A stretch of 33,360 bases of DNA from Clostridiales bacterium (lineage in GTDB: Bacteria; Bacillota; Clostridia; Lachnospirales; CAG-274): the NCBI GenBank assembly GCA_021201395.1, contig JAJQFB010000031.1, positions 1 through 33,360 of the forward strand, given 5' to 3'. Shown piece after piece: positions 8,567-16,176 of this stretch. The notes below the pieces were generated by a model, which saw only the letters and a program-made list of their open reading frames with translations, did not search any database and was not told where the DNA came from. Each line of letters begins with the position of its first letter. Within the stretch, counting starts at the first letter, position 1. The translations under genes were made by a program, and so were the position numbers.

Positions 8567-8597
8567 TCGGCAAAAGCTATGAAATAAATTTTGCCGA
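8567..8597 (+). other. Hairpin abutting a ribosome-binding site
   Basis: TCGGCAAAA (8567-8575) pairs perfectly with TTTTGCCGA (8589-8597). The right arm overlaps the start of GAGGAGG at 8596-8602, so folding could limit access to the ribosome-binding site of the 28-codon ORF that follows. Confidence 0.4.
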
Positions 8598-8611
8598 GGA
8601 GGCTTTTAAAT

Positions 8612-8698
8612 ATGTTGAAAATCGGTATTTGGGATTTTATTTTTACCGCCCATTCGGAGGATACAGAGTTCCCCGAAGCAGCAAAAAAACAACAATAA
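8612..8698 (+). CDS. Possible 28-residue peptide
   Basis: ATG 8612 lies nine bases after a full GAGGAGG and opens a 28-codon frame (MLKIGIWDFIFTAH, ending FPEAAKKQQ, stop TAA 8696-8698). It falls in the otherwise empty 286-base gap between the CAP gene and the next promoter. The good Shine-Dalgarno and the hairpin just upstream are the only support. It could be a leader peptide, a remnant or nothing. Confidence 0.3.
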   Translation: MLKIGIWDFIFTAHSEDTEFPEAAKKQQ

Positions 8699-8711
8699 AT
8701 TGTATCCGCGG

Positions 8712-8740
8712 TTGCACTTAAGTATAAAATATTGTATAAT
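8712..8740 (+). promoter_or_regulatory. SigA-type promoter for the two-TM protein and NLR-like gene
   Basis: TTGCAC (8712-8717), a 17-base spacer and TATAAT (8735-8740). The transcript would start near 8747, about 45 bases before the ATG at 8792. Confidence 0.75.
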
Positions 8741-8791
8741 ATTAAGAAAACAAAGAAATTTTATCGGAATAAATTATGAGGAGGTGCGGTT

Positions 8792-9034
8792 ATGAAAAAC
8801 AATGAAATATTTATTTTGCCTAAGGATTTCGGAAAGAAAAGACGGCTTGCGAATATATATATTTTTTCGGCACTGACATTAATCGGCATAGTAATTAATG
8901 TTATGTTTTTCAGAAACGAAAGTCTGTTTTTAGATATTTATTCTATTATTATGCTTATTTTGCTTCTTATAATTAATTTTTTTGGTCACAAAATTTATTA
9001 TGCGGGTATATTTAAGATGTGCAAGGCTTTATAA
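8792..9034 (+). CDS. Small membrane protein with two TM helices
   Basis: ATG 8792 follows GAGGAGGTG at good spacing. The 80-residue product has a charged N-terminus (LPKDFGKKRRL) and two hydrophobic helices, about residues 20-40 (IYIFSALTLIGIVINVMFF) and 46-64 (LDIYSIIMLILLLIINFFG). A short basic tail follows. Both ends would be cytoplasmic by the positive-inside rule. It is 36 bases ahead of the DUF4062-NACHT gene under the same promoter. Small membrane proteins paired with NTPase sensors often act as effectors or anchors in defence modules, but that role here is inference. I do not recognise the family. Confidence 0.6.
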   Translation: MKNNEIFILPKDFGKKRRLANIYIFSALTLIGIVINVMFFRNESLFLDIYSIIMLILLLIINFFGHKIYYAGIFKMCKAL

Positions 9035-9070
9035 GCCCCGGCATGAAATTCGGAATGAGGAGTAAGGGCT

Positions 9071-9682
9071 ATGAGAAAAAGAATGATAAGAATATTTATA
9101 AGCTCAACCTTCGGTGAGTTTGAAAATGAGCGAAACTATCTCGAATCAACTGTTTTTAAAGAGCTGGAGGCTCTTTGCCGAAAAAATTCATTTTCCTTTC
9201 AAATAATAGACCTGCGCTGGGGAGTTTCCCGACAGGCCGCCTTAAACAACCGGACAGTTGAAATATGCTTTGATGAAATAGAAAGATGTCAGAAGCTGTC
9301 TCCCAGACCAAATTTTATTGTAATGGTGGGAAACAGATACGGCTGGCGGCCTTTACCCACTTATATTCCGAAAGATGAATGGGAGAGCATAACATCACAG
9401 GCTTCCCCGGACAAATATAGGCTTCTTTCCGAATGGTATTTTCTTGATGAAAACGACCTTTCGGAAAGATATGCACTTAAGCAGCGAGATGGAAACTTTC
9501 TCGATAATGAGGTGTGGGCAGAAAAAGAGGAAGAACTTCGCACCTGTCTTTTTGCCCTTGCGGAAAAATATCTGAATGACAAAAAAGCTTTGCAAATACG
9601 GGGCTTCGGCTACAGAGCAGGAAATTTACAAGGGGCTTTTCGAGGCGGAGGACGCAAAGAACCACACTTTTGTTATGATTAA
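9071..9682 (+). CDS. Fragment 1 of the NLR-like gene: DUF4062 domain
   Basis: ATG 9071 follows GAGGAG by about nine bases. The N-terminus is a clear DUF4062 domain: MIRIFISSTFGEFENERNYL, IIDLRWGVS, VEICFDEIERC, FIVMVGNRYGWRPLP. This is the pattern found before NACHT domains in NWD1- and TEP1-like proteins, where it is thought to be a TIR-related signalling or effector module. The true frame is lost at the G4 run near 9601-9604, after LNDKKALQIR; the last 25 or so residues before TGA 9682 are out of frame. Confidence 0.75.
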   Translation: MRKRMIRIFISSTFGEFENERNYLESTVFKELEALCRKNSFSFQIIDLRWGVSRQAALNNRTVEICFDEIERCQKLSPRPNFIVMVGNRYGWRPLPTYIPKDEWESITSQASPDKYRLLSEWYFLDENDLSERYALKQRDGNFLDNEVWAEKEEELRTCLFALAEKYLNDKKALQIRGFGYRAGNLQGAFRGGGRKEPHFCYD

Positions 9683-11243
9683 GGAAGGCATTATAAGCAA
9701 TGAATCGAAAGATGACCTAACAGCGGCAAACAGGCTTAAGATCCGCCTTAAAAGGGAGCTTGGTGAAAATGCGGATAAACAGTTGTGTACATATAATGAG
9801 GGCGAAAAAATTTATGGGGAAAAGCTTAAAAACTTTCTTGAGGGTATAATAAGGGAACAGATTAAAAATGCCGGCGGTATAGATTCAAGCCGTGAGGAAG
9901 AAGGAGCTTTTGAAAATGAATGGACATATATAAAGACGGCCTATAACGAACGAAGAGGAATAGACGAAGCTTTTGAGACCTTTTGTGAAAAACACAGGGG
10001 AAGAGCCGTCTTGGTTACAGGGGCTTCGGGAGTGGGAAAAAGCTTTTTTCTAAAGCATTGGGCCGAAAAAAACAGAGGCTGCTGCATCGGTTTTTTCCCC
10101 GATATTCTGCCGTCCCGCAGCAGACTTTCCGACGGGTTTATGTTCTGCTTTAAAAATCTTGAGGACAAGGGGCTTTTAAGCCATACAACAGACCCCGCTT
10201 CTTTCGAGAACATAAGCGAATGGCTCCTTGCCCACCTAAAAAACATAAAATCCCATAAAGGCAAAAAGCCTGTAACTTTAATTATAGATTCTGTTGAAAA
10301 TATTTCGGATATACACCGTTTTCCTCTCAATATTTTAAAGGAAAGACTTTCCCCCGATGTGACCCTGATTATAAGCTGTATAGACAAATTAAACTTAGGC
10401 ATAGGAAGGGAAGCCGAAGAAATACCCTGTTTTGAAATAAAGAAAATGGACAAAAACAGCACAATGGATATGCTTAAGGCGAAGCTCAGGGAAAGAAACC
10501 GAAGGCTCAGTCCCGTTCAGCTTGAAAATATACGTTCGCTGATTTCCGAGGAAAATACACCTCTGGATACGGAAATTTTAGCTGAATTTTGCAAAAGCAT
10601 AAAAAGCGGAGAGCGGATTTCTTTTGAGCTTCAAACATATATGTTTACATATCAAAACAGCCTCATAAGAGCCCGGCTTGAAAGTCTGGGAAGGGAGGGC
10701 TATTCTGTTTTATACCGCCATGCTTTGGGTTATTTGGCTCTTTCCGCAGACGGACTTTCGGAAACGGAAATGCTTGATTTGCTTACAAGGGACGAGGATG
10801 TAATTAAAGAGGTTATGGACGAAACCAAAAAAACAAGCGGAAGAAACCGAAGTTTTACTGTGATCCCTACGGTTTTGTGGGCGAGAGTATATTATGACAT
10901 AAGGGAAAACCTTTCAGAAATTTATCAGAGAGGAAAGCTTCTTATGCGTTTTCGCCACCAAAATTTCGGAAAGCATATACTCGAAATGTCAGGCGGAAAA
11001 ATTTACACTTTGGCACGCAGAATGCAGGCTTATTTTGAAGAAGCAGAGTGGAACAGCATTTCAGATGTGGGGGAGGCCGTGCCGAATTTAAGAAAAATAA
11101 GAGAAAGCTATAATATAGACAAATTTTCAGACGATAAAAAGGCTTTGCGTAAGCTTTTGGAAAATCCGCTTTATACAGACGGCTGCATACGCTGCGGTAT
11201 GTATGAGGACGTTGTTTCTCAAATTTCCGATTTTTTTAGATAA
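9576..11243 (+). CDS. Fragment 2 of the NLR-like gene: NACHT/STAND P-loop NTPase
   Basis: Genuine coding sequence runs from about 9606 (ASATEQEIYKGLFEAED) to about 11236. Walker A is VLVTGASGVGKSFFLKHW (GASGVGKS at 10020-10043) and Walker B is VTLIIDSVENI (about 10280). A sensor-1-like strand follows (VTLIISCIDKL). The later helical part has the typical NACHT tail: LGYLALSADGLSETEMLDLL, IPTVLWARVYYDIRENL and LLMRFRHQNFGKHILE. No separate start signal is seen, so it would not be translated alone. It ends at TAA 11241 because of one extra T in the T7 run. Confidence 0.75.
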   Translation: MTKKLCKYGASATEQEIYKGLFEAEDAKNHTFVMIKEGIISNESKDDLTAANRLKIRLKRELGENADKQLCTYNEGEKIYGEKLKNFLEGIIREQIKNAGGIDSSREEEGAFENEWTYIKTAYNERRGIDEAFETFCEKHRGRAVLVTGASGVGKSFFLKHWAEKNRGCCIGFFPDILPSRSRLSDGFMFCFKNLEDKGLLSHTTDPASFENISEWLLAHLKNIKSHKGKKPVTLIIDSVENISDIHRFPLNILKERLSPDVTLIISCIDKLNLGIGREAEEIPCFEIKKMDKNSTMDMLKAKLRERNRRLSPVQLENIRSLISEENTPLDTEILAEFCKSIKSGERISFELQTYMFTYQNSLIRARLESLGREGYSVLYRHALGYLALSADGLSETEMLDLLTRDEDVIKEVMDETKKTSGRNRSFTVIPTVLWARVYYDIRENLSEIYQRGKLLMRFRHQNFGKHILEMSGGKIYTLARRMQAYFEEAEWNSISDVGEAVPNLRKIRESYNIDKFSDDKKALRKLLENPLYTDGCIRCGMYEDVVSQISDFFR

Positions 11244-11472
11244 TTCAGATAAAAACCTGCCTGTATCCGAGGCAATATTAAGTCTCCTTAAAAATAAGGC
11301 TCAGCTTTTCCAAACCTTCCCCGACAGCTATATACAGGCCGCTGCCGGAGAGGGGCTTGCAGGGACTGGGGAAGTGAAAAGTACGGGAAAAAGTTATTTT
11401 TTTTGCTTCGGAAACACCTCAAAACGAATTTGTACCTATGAAAGCCGAGGGAACCTCTTTCGCCGTAAATAA
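11203..11472 (+). CDS. Fragment 3 of the NLR-like gene: short linker piece between two T-run frameshifts
   Basis: Only 11236-11404 is genuine. It reads DNSDKNLPVSEAILSLLKNK and KAQLFQTFPDSYIQAAAGEG, a helical linker of the kind found between STAND ATPase and propeller. It enters at the T7 run and leaves at the T8 run (11397-11404), where the next frame continues as FFASETPQNEFVPMKAEGTS. Confidence 0.6.
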   Translation: MRTLFLKFPIFLDNSDKNLPVSEAILSLLKNKAQLFQTFPDSYIQAAAGEGLAGTGEVKSTGKSYFFCFGNTSKRICTYESRGNLFRRK

Positions 11473-13039
11473 AAATAAAATTCTCGCCGCACTTTCCGGC
11501 GGAAAAATCAGATTGTATGATATGAACACATATACGCCTCTTGATTCTTTTTGTAAAACGGGAACGGACGACGGAGTTTTATACTGGGAGAATGATGAAC
11601 TGATTTTCAGAGCCGAATATATCCGCATACATTACAGATTTTCAAACAGACAGCTTTATGAGACTAACCGCGAGGAAACGCCGAGTTATACGAATTTAAT
11701 TTACAACGGCAAGGGCTTCCTTCCTAATACAAGTCTGACTGAGATTAATATTTTTAATGCACCGAGTCTGACCGAAGGAACATTGAGATATTATGATGAG
11801 GGAACAATGAAAGAAATATATTTTCCCATAGGCGGCGAAGGAAATATAAAGCTTAGGAAGTTCGGTTCCAAGCTTGCGGCGGTGACAGACAGCTCCCGTG
11901 CTAAGGTTTATGACCTTGAACTTAAAACGGTATTGTCAGAATATCACTATTTGATGATCAAAAACGTATATTGGTCGGAAACAGGCGAATATTTACTGCT
12001 GATTCTTACAAACGGAAGAGTTGCTCTTGTGCCTGCCGGTAAAGACAACAGGGAAATAGAATTTAGCGAAACGAACCAAGGTAAAAAGCCTTTGGATATA
12101 CTTTATGAAGATGTTAGGAGCGCCCGGTGGCTCTCCCTCCTTGGGATGGAAAGGCTTTTGGATATACTTTATGAAGCAGTCAGCAGTTTCAGACACCCCA
12201 TCCCCGGGCTTGGAAAGCCTTTGGATCTACTTCATGAAGCAGACGGTGTTTCCATTCTGTTCAGCGAAATCATTTTTCCAAAAAAAGGAGATTGCCCCAT
12301 AAGAGACGCCGATTGGAAAAACACAGCAAGAAAGCCTATATTTGCTGCCTTTTCAGAGGGAAAGGGTCTGATTGCCTGCTATTACAGATACGGCTGTGAA
12401 AGCATTGTTGTACTTTATAACATAAAGGAGGGAAATAAGCCCGTAACCTTTTTGACAGAGCCTATATATGAGAAAGATTCCGTTAATAAGCCGTTTTATT
12501 TTGATGAGGACGGTGAAAAGCTTGTGTTGATTTCCTCCGGCAGAAGAATTGTTTTGAATACGGAAAATTATCTCTGGAAAAAAGACGGCAAGCACACCCT
12601 CGAAAAGAAAAGTGCTATTGAAGAAGATATAACCGAAAAATATTTTTCGGAAATGAAAAAATGGCTCCCTCAGAATATAAATATGCTGCAGCTTCAGCCT
12701 GTCAAAAAATCTCTTAAGGATAAGGCCTCAGATATTTGTTTCTCCGCTTTGATGCTGCTTATGTTTCCTTATACACATAGCCTGAAATCACGTATCAGTC
12801 CCAAAGAGTTTGCGGAACAGAGGCTTAAAGGACTCAGGCTTGAAAAGCAGGGAAGCTTATACTGGCTTGTGGACACAGACAACGGCATAATTCAGGTGTT
12901 TGACAGCAGAGGCAAGTGTCTTTGCAGAGAACAGACGGGAGAAAAAATTTTGGCATATGAACTACAGGGAACCTCCCTCAAATTTTTAAGAGACGGAACT
13001 TTCTCTTTTGAAACCGCCGAGCTTTGCCGGCTGTCTTAG
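11438..13039 (+). CDS. Fragment 4 of the NLR-like gene: C-terminal WD-like beta-propeller
   Basis: The genuine frame begins upstream at about 11400 and runs to TAG 13037-13039. It shows blade-like repeats typical of a divergent WD40 propeller: ILAALSGGKIRLYDMNTYTP, KLAAVTDSSRAKVYDLELKT, YLLLILTNGRVALVPAGKDN, VLYNIKEGNKPV and GIIQVFDSRGKCLCREQTG. In STAND proteins this region senses the trigger. A block at about 12085-12240 interrupts the blades with three near-identical 21-22-residue copies (described separately). The ATG 11438 has no usable ribosome-binding site. Confidence 0.65.
   Translation: MKAEGTSFAVNKNKILAALSGGKIRLYDMNTYTPLDSFCKTGTDDGVLYWENDELIFRAEYIRIHYRFSNRQLYETNREETPSYTNLIYNGKGFLPNTSLTEINIFNAPSLTEGTLRYYDEGTMKEIYFPIGGEGNIKLRKFGSKLAAVTDSSRAKVYDLELKTVLSEYHYLMIKNVYWSETGEYLLLILTNGRVALVPAGKDNREIEFSETNQGKKPLDILYEDVRSARWLSLLGMERLLDILYEAVSSFRHPIPGLGKPLDLLHEADGVSILFSEIIFPKKGDCPIRDADWKNTARKPIFAAFSEGKGLIACYYRYGCESIVVLYNIKEGNKPVTFLTEPIYEKDSVNKPFYFDEDGEKLVLISSGRRIVLNTENYLWKKDGKHTLEKKSAIEEDITEKYFSEMKKWLPQNINMLQLQPVKKSLKDKASDICFSALMLLMFPYTHSLKSRISPKEFAEQRLKGLRLEKQGSLYWLVDTDNGIIQVFDSRGKCLCREQTGEKILAYELQGTSLKFLRDGTFSFETAELCRLS
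12085..12240 (+). repeat. Three in-frame copies of a 63-66 bp unit inside the propeller
   Basis: The core GGATATACTTTATGAAG occurs at 12094 and 12160, and as GGATCTACTTCATGAAG at 12223, each preceded by AAAGSCTTT-like sequence. The spacing is 66 and then 63 bases, so the frame is kept. The copies encode KPLDILYEDV, LLDILYEAV and KPLDLLHEAD. Confidence 0.65.
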
Positions 13040-13073
13040 GGAAGCGATAAACAGTTTGCCGAAGCTGTGAAGA

Positions 13074-13108
13074 GCTGATTAATCAGCGGTTCCTTAATCA
13101 TTGCTTCC
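13074..13108 (+). repeat. Palindrome plus two 15-bp units (copy 1 of an intergenic repeat)
   Basis: GCTGATTAATCAGC (13074-13087) is a perfect 14-base palindrome. TTAATCAGCGGTTCC (13079-13093) and TTAATCATTGCTTCC (13094-13108) are adjacent 15-base variants of one unit. The related pair lies at 16954-16983 in opposite orientation. Confidence 0.55.
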
Positions 13109-13137
13109 TTAATTCTTCTTTTCAAAATATGTTTTTA

Positions 13138-13166
13138 TTGCAAAAATTCAGATTGTTATGTATAAT
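13138..13166 (+). promoter_or_regulatory. SigA-type promoter of recD2
   Basis: TTGCAA (13138-13143), a 17-base spacer and TATAAT (13161-13166). Transcription would begin near 13173. This rules out the upstream in-frame start at 13129 and supports ATG 13195. Confidence 0.75.
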
Positions 13167-13194
13167 TGATATAATGACGATTGGCGGTGAAAAT

Positions 13195-15438
13195 ATGGAA
13201 AAGGTTCTGACAACTGAGGGCGTTGTTGAAAGCATAATATATTCCAACCCGGAAAACGGCTACTGTGTTTTTTCTCTTTCCGACGATGAGGGAGAGGGAA
13301 AAGAGGCAGAGCTTGTCTGCGTGGGCTATCTGCCTGATTTAAACGAGGGAGAAAGCATTAAGGTAACGGGCAGCATAATAAACCACCCCTCCTACGGCAG
13401 GCAGTTAAGCGTTGCGGCCTATGAGAAAACCCTGCCCAAAACGGAAAGGGGCATAGAAAAATATTTGGGCTCCGGTCTTATAAAGGGCATAGGGGCAGGG
13501 CTGTCCAAGCGGATTGTAAAAATGTTCGGGGACAAGACCTTTGACGTTATAGAGGAAAACCCTATGCGTCTGGCTGAGGTTCGGGGCATAAGCAAGGAAA
13601 AGGCTATGGATATAGGGGCGGTTTTTCACGAACAGGCGGAACTGAGGCGCGTCATTGTCTATCTTGACCGCTACGGCATAAGCCCTGTTTACGCCATGAA
13701 GATTTTCAGGCGTTACGGCGAAAAAGCCATTGAAACCGTAGAGAAAAACCCCTACAGGTTAGCTGACGAGATTCAGGGCATAGGCTTTAAAATTGCGGAC
13801 GGAATAGCCTTTAATATGGGGGTGGAGGCGGATTCTCCCTTCAGAATCAAGGCAGGCATAAAATATGTTTTGAATTTGGCCTCCCAAAGCGGCCATACAT
13901 ACCTGCCCCTTGAAAGTCTCATTAAAAATACAGTAACTGTTTTGGGGGTCGGGGAGGAGCTTATCTCCGACGTAACCTATGAAATGGGGGCGGAGCAAAA
14001 GGTTTTCTGTGAAAAGCGTCAGGAGGAGGTAAGGGTATATTTAAACATATACTACTATGCGGAAAATTACACAGCAAGGAAGCTTTTGGAGCTTGAGCGG
14101 ACGGCTGAAAAGACTGCTTTCGATTTTAAAGAAGATATGAACTATTTGGAGAGGGACTGCGGCTTATCTCTTGCCTATGAACAGAAAACAGCCGTTAAAG
14201 AGGCTATGGAAAACGGGGTCTGCGTTATAACAGGCGGCCCGGGAACGGGAAAAACAACTACCATAAACGCCATTATAAAGCTTTTACAGGCTGAAAACAA
14301 TGAGATTGTTTTAGCGGCTCCCACAGGCAGGGCGGCAAAGAGAATGACAGAGGCCACAGGTCTTGAAGCCAAAACCATACACAGGCTTTTAGGCACAGGT
14401 TTTTTGGCGGAAAACAGCCGTCACCAAACCTTTGAAAAGGACGAGGACAACCCCATAGAGGCGGACGTTGTAATAGTTGACGAAAGCTCTATGATAGACC
14501 TTATGCTTATGTACAGCCTTTTAAAGGCCGTACCCCATGGGACGAAGCTTATAATAGTAGGGGACTCCTATCAGCTTCCCTCCGTAGGGGCAGGCAGTGT
14601 TTTAAAGGACATTATAGCTTCGGGCTGTATAAAGGTAGCCAGGCTGACGGAGGTTTTCAGACAGGCGGCCGAGTCCGACATCGTTATGAACGCCCACAAA
14701 ATAAACAGAGGGGAATACCCCGATTTAAGCAAAAGAGGCAGCGACTTCTTCTTTATAAAGCGTCTTGACATAAATGAGGTTATAAACGAAATTGTAGGGC
14801 TTATAAAGACGAGGCTGCCGGGATATTTAGAATGTGACCCCATTAAGGACATACAGGCTTTGACGCCTATGAGGAAAAATCCTCTCGGTGTTGCAAATCT
14901 TAATTTGGTTTTGCAGGAGGCCCTTAACCCCAAAAGCAGCTTTAAAGCCGAAAAGGAATACCGAAACACTGTTTTCCGTGAGGGCGACAAGGTTATGCAG
15001 ATTAAGAACAACTACAACATTATTTGGAGCATTATCGAACAGGGTCAGATTGTAGACGAGGGAACGGGAGTTTTTAACGGCGACGAGGGAATTGTTTTAA
15101 GAATAAACAGCGGCGATGAATATATAGAGGTGGTTTTTGACGAAAATAAACACGTCAAATATGACTTTTCACAGCTTGAGGAGCTGGAGCTGAGCTATGC
15201 CGTGACGATTCACAAATCACAGGGCAGCGAATACAGGGCGGTTATAATCCCCGCTTTTAACGCCCCTGCAAGTCTCCTTTCAAGGAACCTGCTCTATACC
15301 GCCGTAACAAGGGCAAGGGAACTCTGTGTTATCGTGGGCAGCCCAAATATTATAAAGAGAATGATTGACAACAACAGAGAAATAAACAGATATTCGGCTC
15401 TGTATGACAGGCTTAAGGAAATGGAAGAGATTTTATGA
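13195..15438 (+). CDS. recD2: RecD2-type 5'-3' DNA helicase (RecD-like, AddAB-independent)
   Basis: Superfamily 1B helicase used in DNA repair and mismatch repair in bacteria that lack RecBC. The 747-residue length fits. It carries the RecD2 N-terminal region with helix-hairpin-helix motifs (GLIKGIGAGLSKRIVKMFG, VRGISKEKAMDIG, IQGIGFKIADGIA). The helicase core has Walker A ITGGPGTGKTTT, DExx box VVIVDESSMID, GDSYQLPSVGAGSVL and motif VI-region YAVTIHKSQGSEY. ATG 13195 lies six bases after GGCGGTG and about 22 bases after the predicted transcription start. Its stop overlaps the comF start as ATGA, so the two are translationally coupled. Fully intact. Confidence 0.93.
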   Translation: MEKVLTTEGVVESIIYSNPENGYCVFSLSDDEGEGKEAELVCVGYLPDLNEGESIKVTGSIINHPSYGRQLSVAAYEKTLPKTERGIEKYLGSGLIKGIGAGLSKRIVKMFGDKTFDVIEENPMRLAEVRGISKEKAMDIGAVFHEQAELRRVIVYLDRYGISPVYAMKIFRRYGEKAIETVEKNPYRLADEIQGIGFKIADGIAFNMGVEADSPFRIKAGIKYVLNLASQSGHTYLPLESLIKNTVTVLGVGEELISDVTYEMGAEQKVFCEKRQEEVRVYLNIYYYAENYTARKLLELERTAEKTAFDFKEDMNYLERDCGLSLAYEQKTAVKEAMENGVCVITGGPGTGKTTTINAIIKLLQAENNEIVLAAPTGRAAKRMTEATGLEAKTIHRLLGTGFLAENSRHQTFEKDEDNPIEADVVIVDESSMIDLMLMYSLLKAVPHGTKLIIVGDSYQLPSVGAGSVLKDIIASGCIKVARLTEVFRQAAESDIVMNAHKINRGEYPDLSKRGSDFFFIKRLDINEVINEIVGLIKTRLPGYLECDPIKDIQALTPMRKNPLGVANLNLVLQEALNPKSSFKAEKEYRNTVFREGDKVMQIKNNYNIIWSIIEQGQIVDEGTGVFNGDEGIVLRINSGDEYIEVVFDENKHVKYDFSQLEELELSYAVTIHKSQGSEYRAVIIPAFNAPASLLSRNLLYTAVTRARELCVIVGSPNIIKRMIDNNREINRYSALYDRLKEMEEIL

Positions 15439-16088
15439 TTAAGGCGTTGGAAACCATATTGGATATTGTTTACCCCAAAAGGTGCTTATGGTGCGGCGAA
15501 ATTCTTGACTTCGGCGGCGGAGAGCCTTTCTGTGTAAGCTGTAAAAACAGGCTCGAGGGCTTCGGTTCCCTTGAATACAGAGACGAAAGGGGTTTCGCTC
15601 TTTTTAACTATGACGGAGAAATAAGAAGCAGAATTTTGAGCCTTAAATATGACGGCAGACACGACCTCGGAACAGCTTTCGGTTATTTGATTTACAAGGC
15701 CTTTGTTGAAAACGGCTTTAAAATGGATTTTGACGAGGTTCTGCCCGTAGCCATAAGCAGCAAAAGGCTAAAGAAAAGAGGTTATAACCAAACAGAGCTT
15801 ATGGCGGAGGAGTTTTCACGGCTCAGCGGTATTCCTGTAGGAAAGGGTCTTATAAGAATCAAGGAAACCCTGCCTCAGAATAAGCTGAATATTGACGAGA
15901 GAAAAACCAACGTCAGGGACGCTTTCGGAACCGACCGCTCATTTGAGGGCAAAAGTCTCCTGTTGATTGACGATATTTATACAACAGGCGGTACCATAGA
16001 CGCCTGCTTCGAGGCTCTTTACTCGGCAGGGGCAAAGACCGTTAAATTCTGCACCGCCGCCAAAACTTATTTTAAAAAGGACGGATAA
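15435..16088 (+). CDS. comF: ComF-family phosphoribosyltransferase-like protein
   Basis: ComF proteins are needed for uptake of single-stranded DNA in natural transformation and have a PRTase fold. The 217-residue product has the N-terminal Cys4 zinc site (CLWCGEI and CVSC, residues about 16-37) and the central helical part (VLPVAISSKRLKKRGYNQTE). The C-terminal PRPP-binding loop is LLLIDDIYTTGGTIDAC. ATG 15435 overlaps the recD2 stop. The recD2-comF coupling puts a helicase and a DNA-uptake protein in one transcript, which fits processing of incoming DNA. Confidence 0.9.
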   Translation: MIKALETILDIVYPKRCLWCGEILDFGGGEPFCVSCKNRLEGFGSLEYRDERGFALFNYDGEIRSRILSLKYDGRHDLGTAFGYLIYKAFVENGFKMDFDEVLPVAISSKRLKKRGYNQTELMAEEFSRLSGIPVGKGLIRIKETLPQNKLNIDERKTNVRDAFGTDRSFEGKSLLLIDDIYTTGGTIDACFEALYSAGAKTVKFCTAAKTYFKKDG

Positions 16089-16176
16089 CGTATAAACAGA
16101 CGGGGCTGCCGCTTTTGTAAACAAAATACTCTTAAGGGCATATATTTAAATAAAAGCTATATTCGGAGTGATTTTT

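Larger units (their letters stand above)
9071..13039 (+). pseudogene. NLR-like protein: DUF4062, NACHT-type STAND NTPase, WD-like propeller; split by three frameshifts
   Basis: Four overlapping frames join into one 1321-residue protein if one base is removed at each of three runs: G4 near 9601-9604, T7 at 11230-11236 and T8 at 11397-11404. Predicted order: DUF4062 (about residues 5-105), P-loop NTPase (about 290-480, Walker A near base 10020), winged-helix and helical region (to about 780), and WD-like beta-propeller (about 785-1320). The whole layout matches the eukaryotic NWD1/TEP1/NPHP3 type of DUF4062-NACHT protein. STAND NTPases of this kind act as switch-like sensors that oligomerise on ligand binding, and bacterial versions include antiphage proteins. 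It shares a promoter with the two-TM protein. As sequenced the gene would not give a full-length product. Confidence 0.75.

Noticed and set aside
9941..10462. Minus-strand ORF of 173 codons in the NACHT region
   Set aside because: The plus strand carries Walker A and B motifs there, so this is a shadow.
12085..12240. CRISPR-like direct repeats
   Set aside because: Only three degenerate copies, in frame within a coding region and without variable spacers of equal length.
13129..13194. recD2 start at 13129
   Set aside because: It would lie upstream of the -35/-10 promoter and lacks a ribosome-binding site; the conserved protein begins at 13195.
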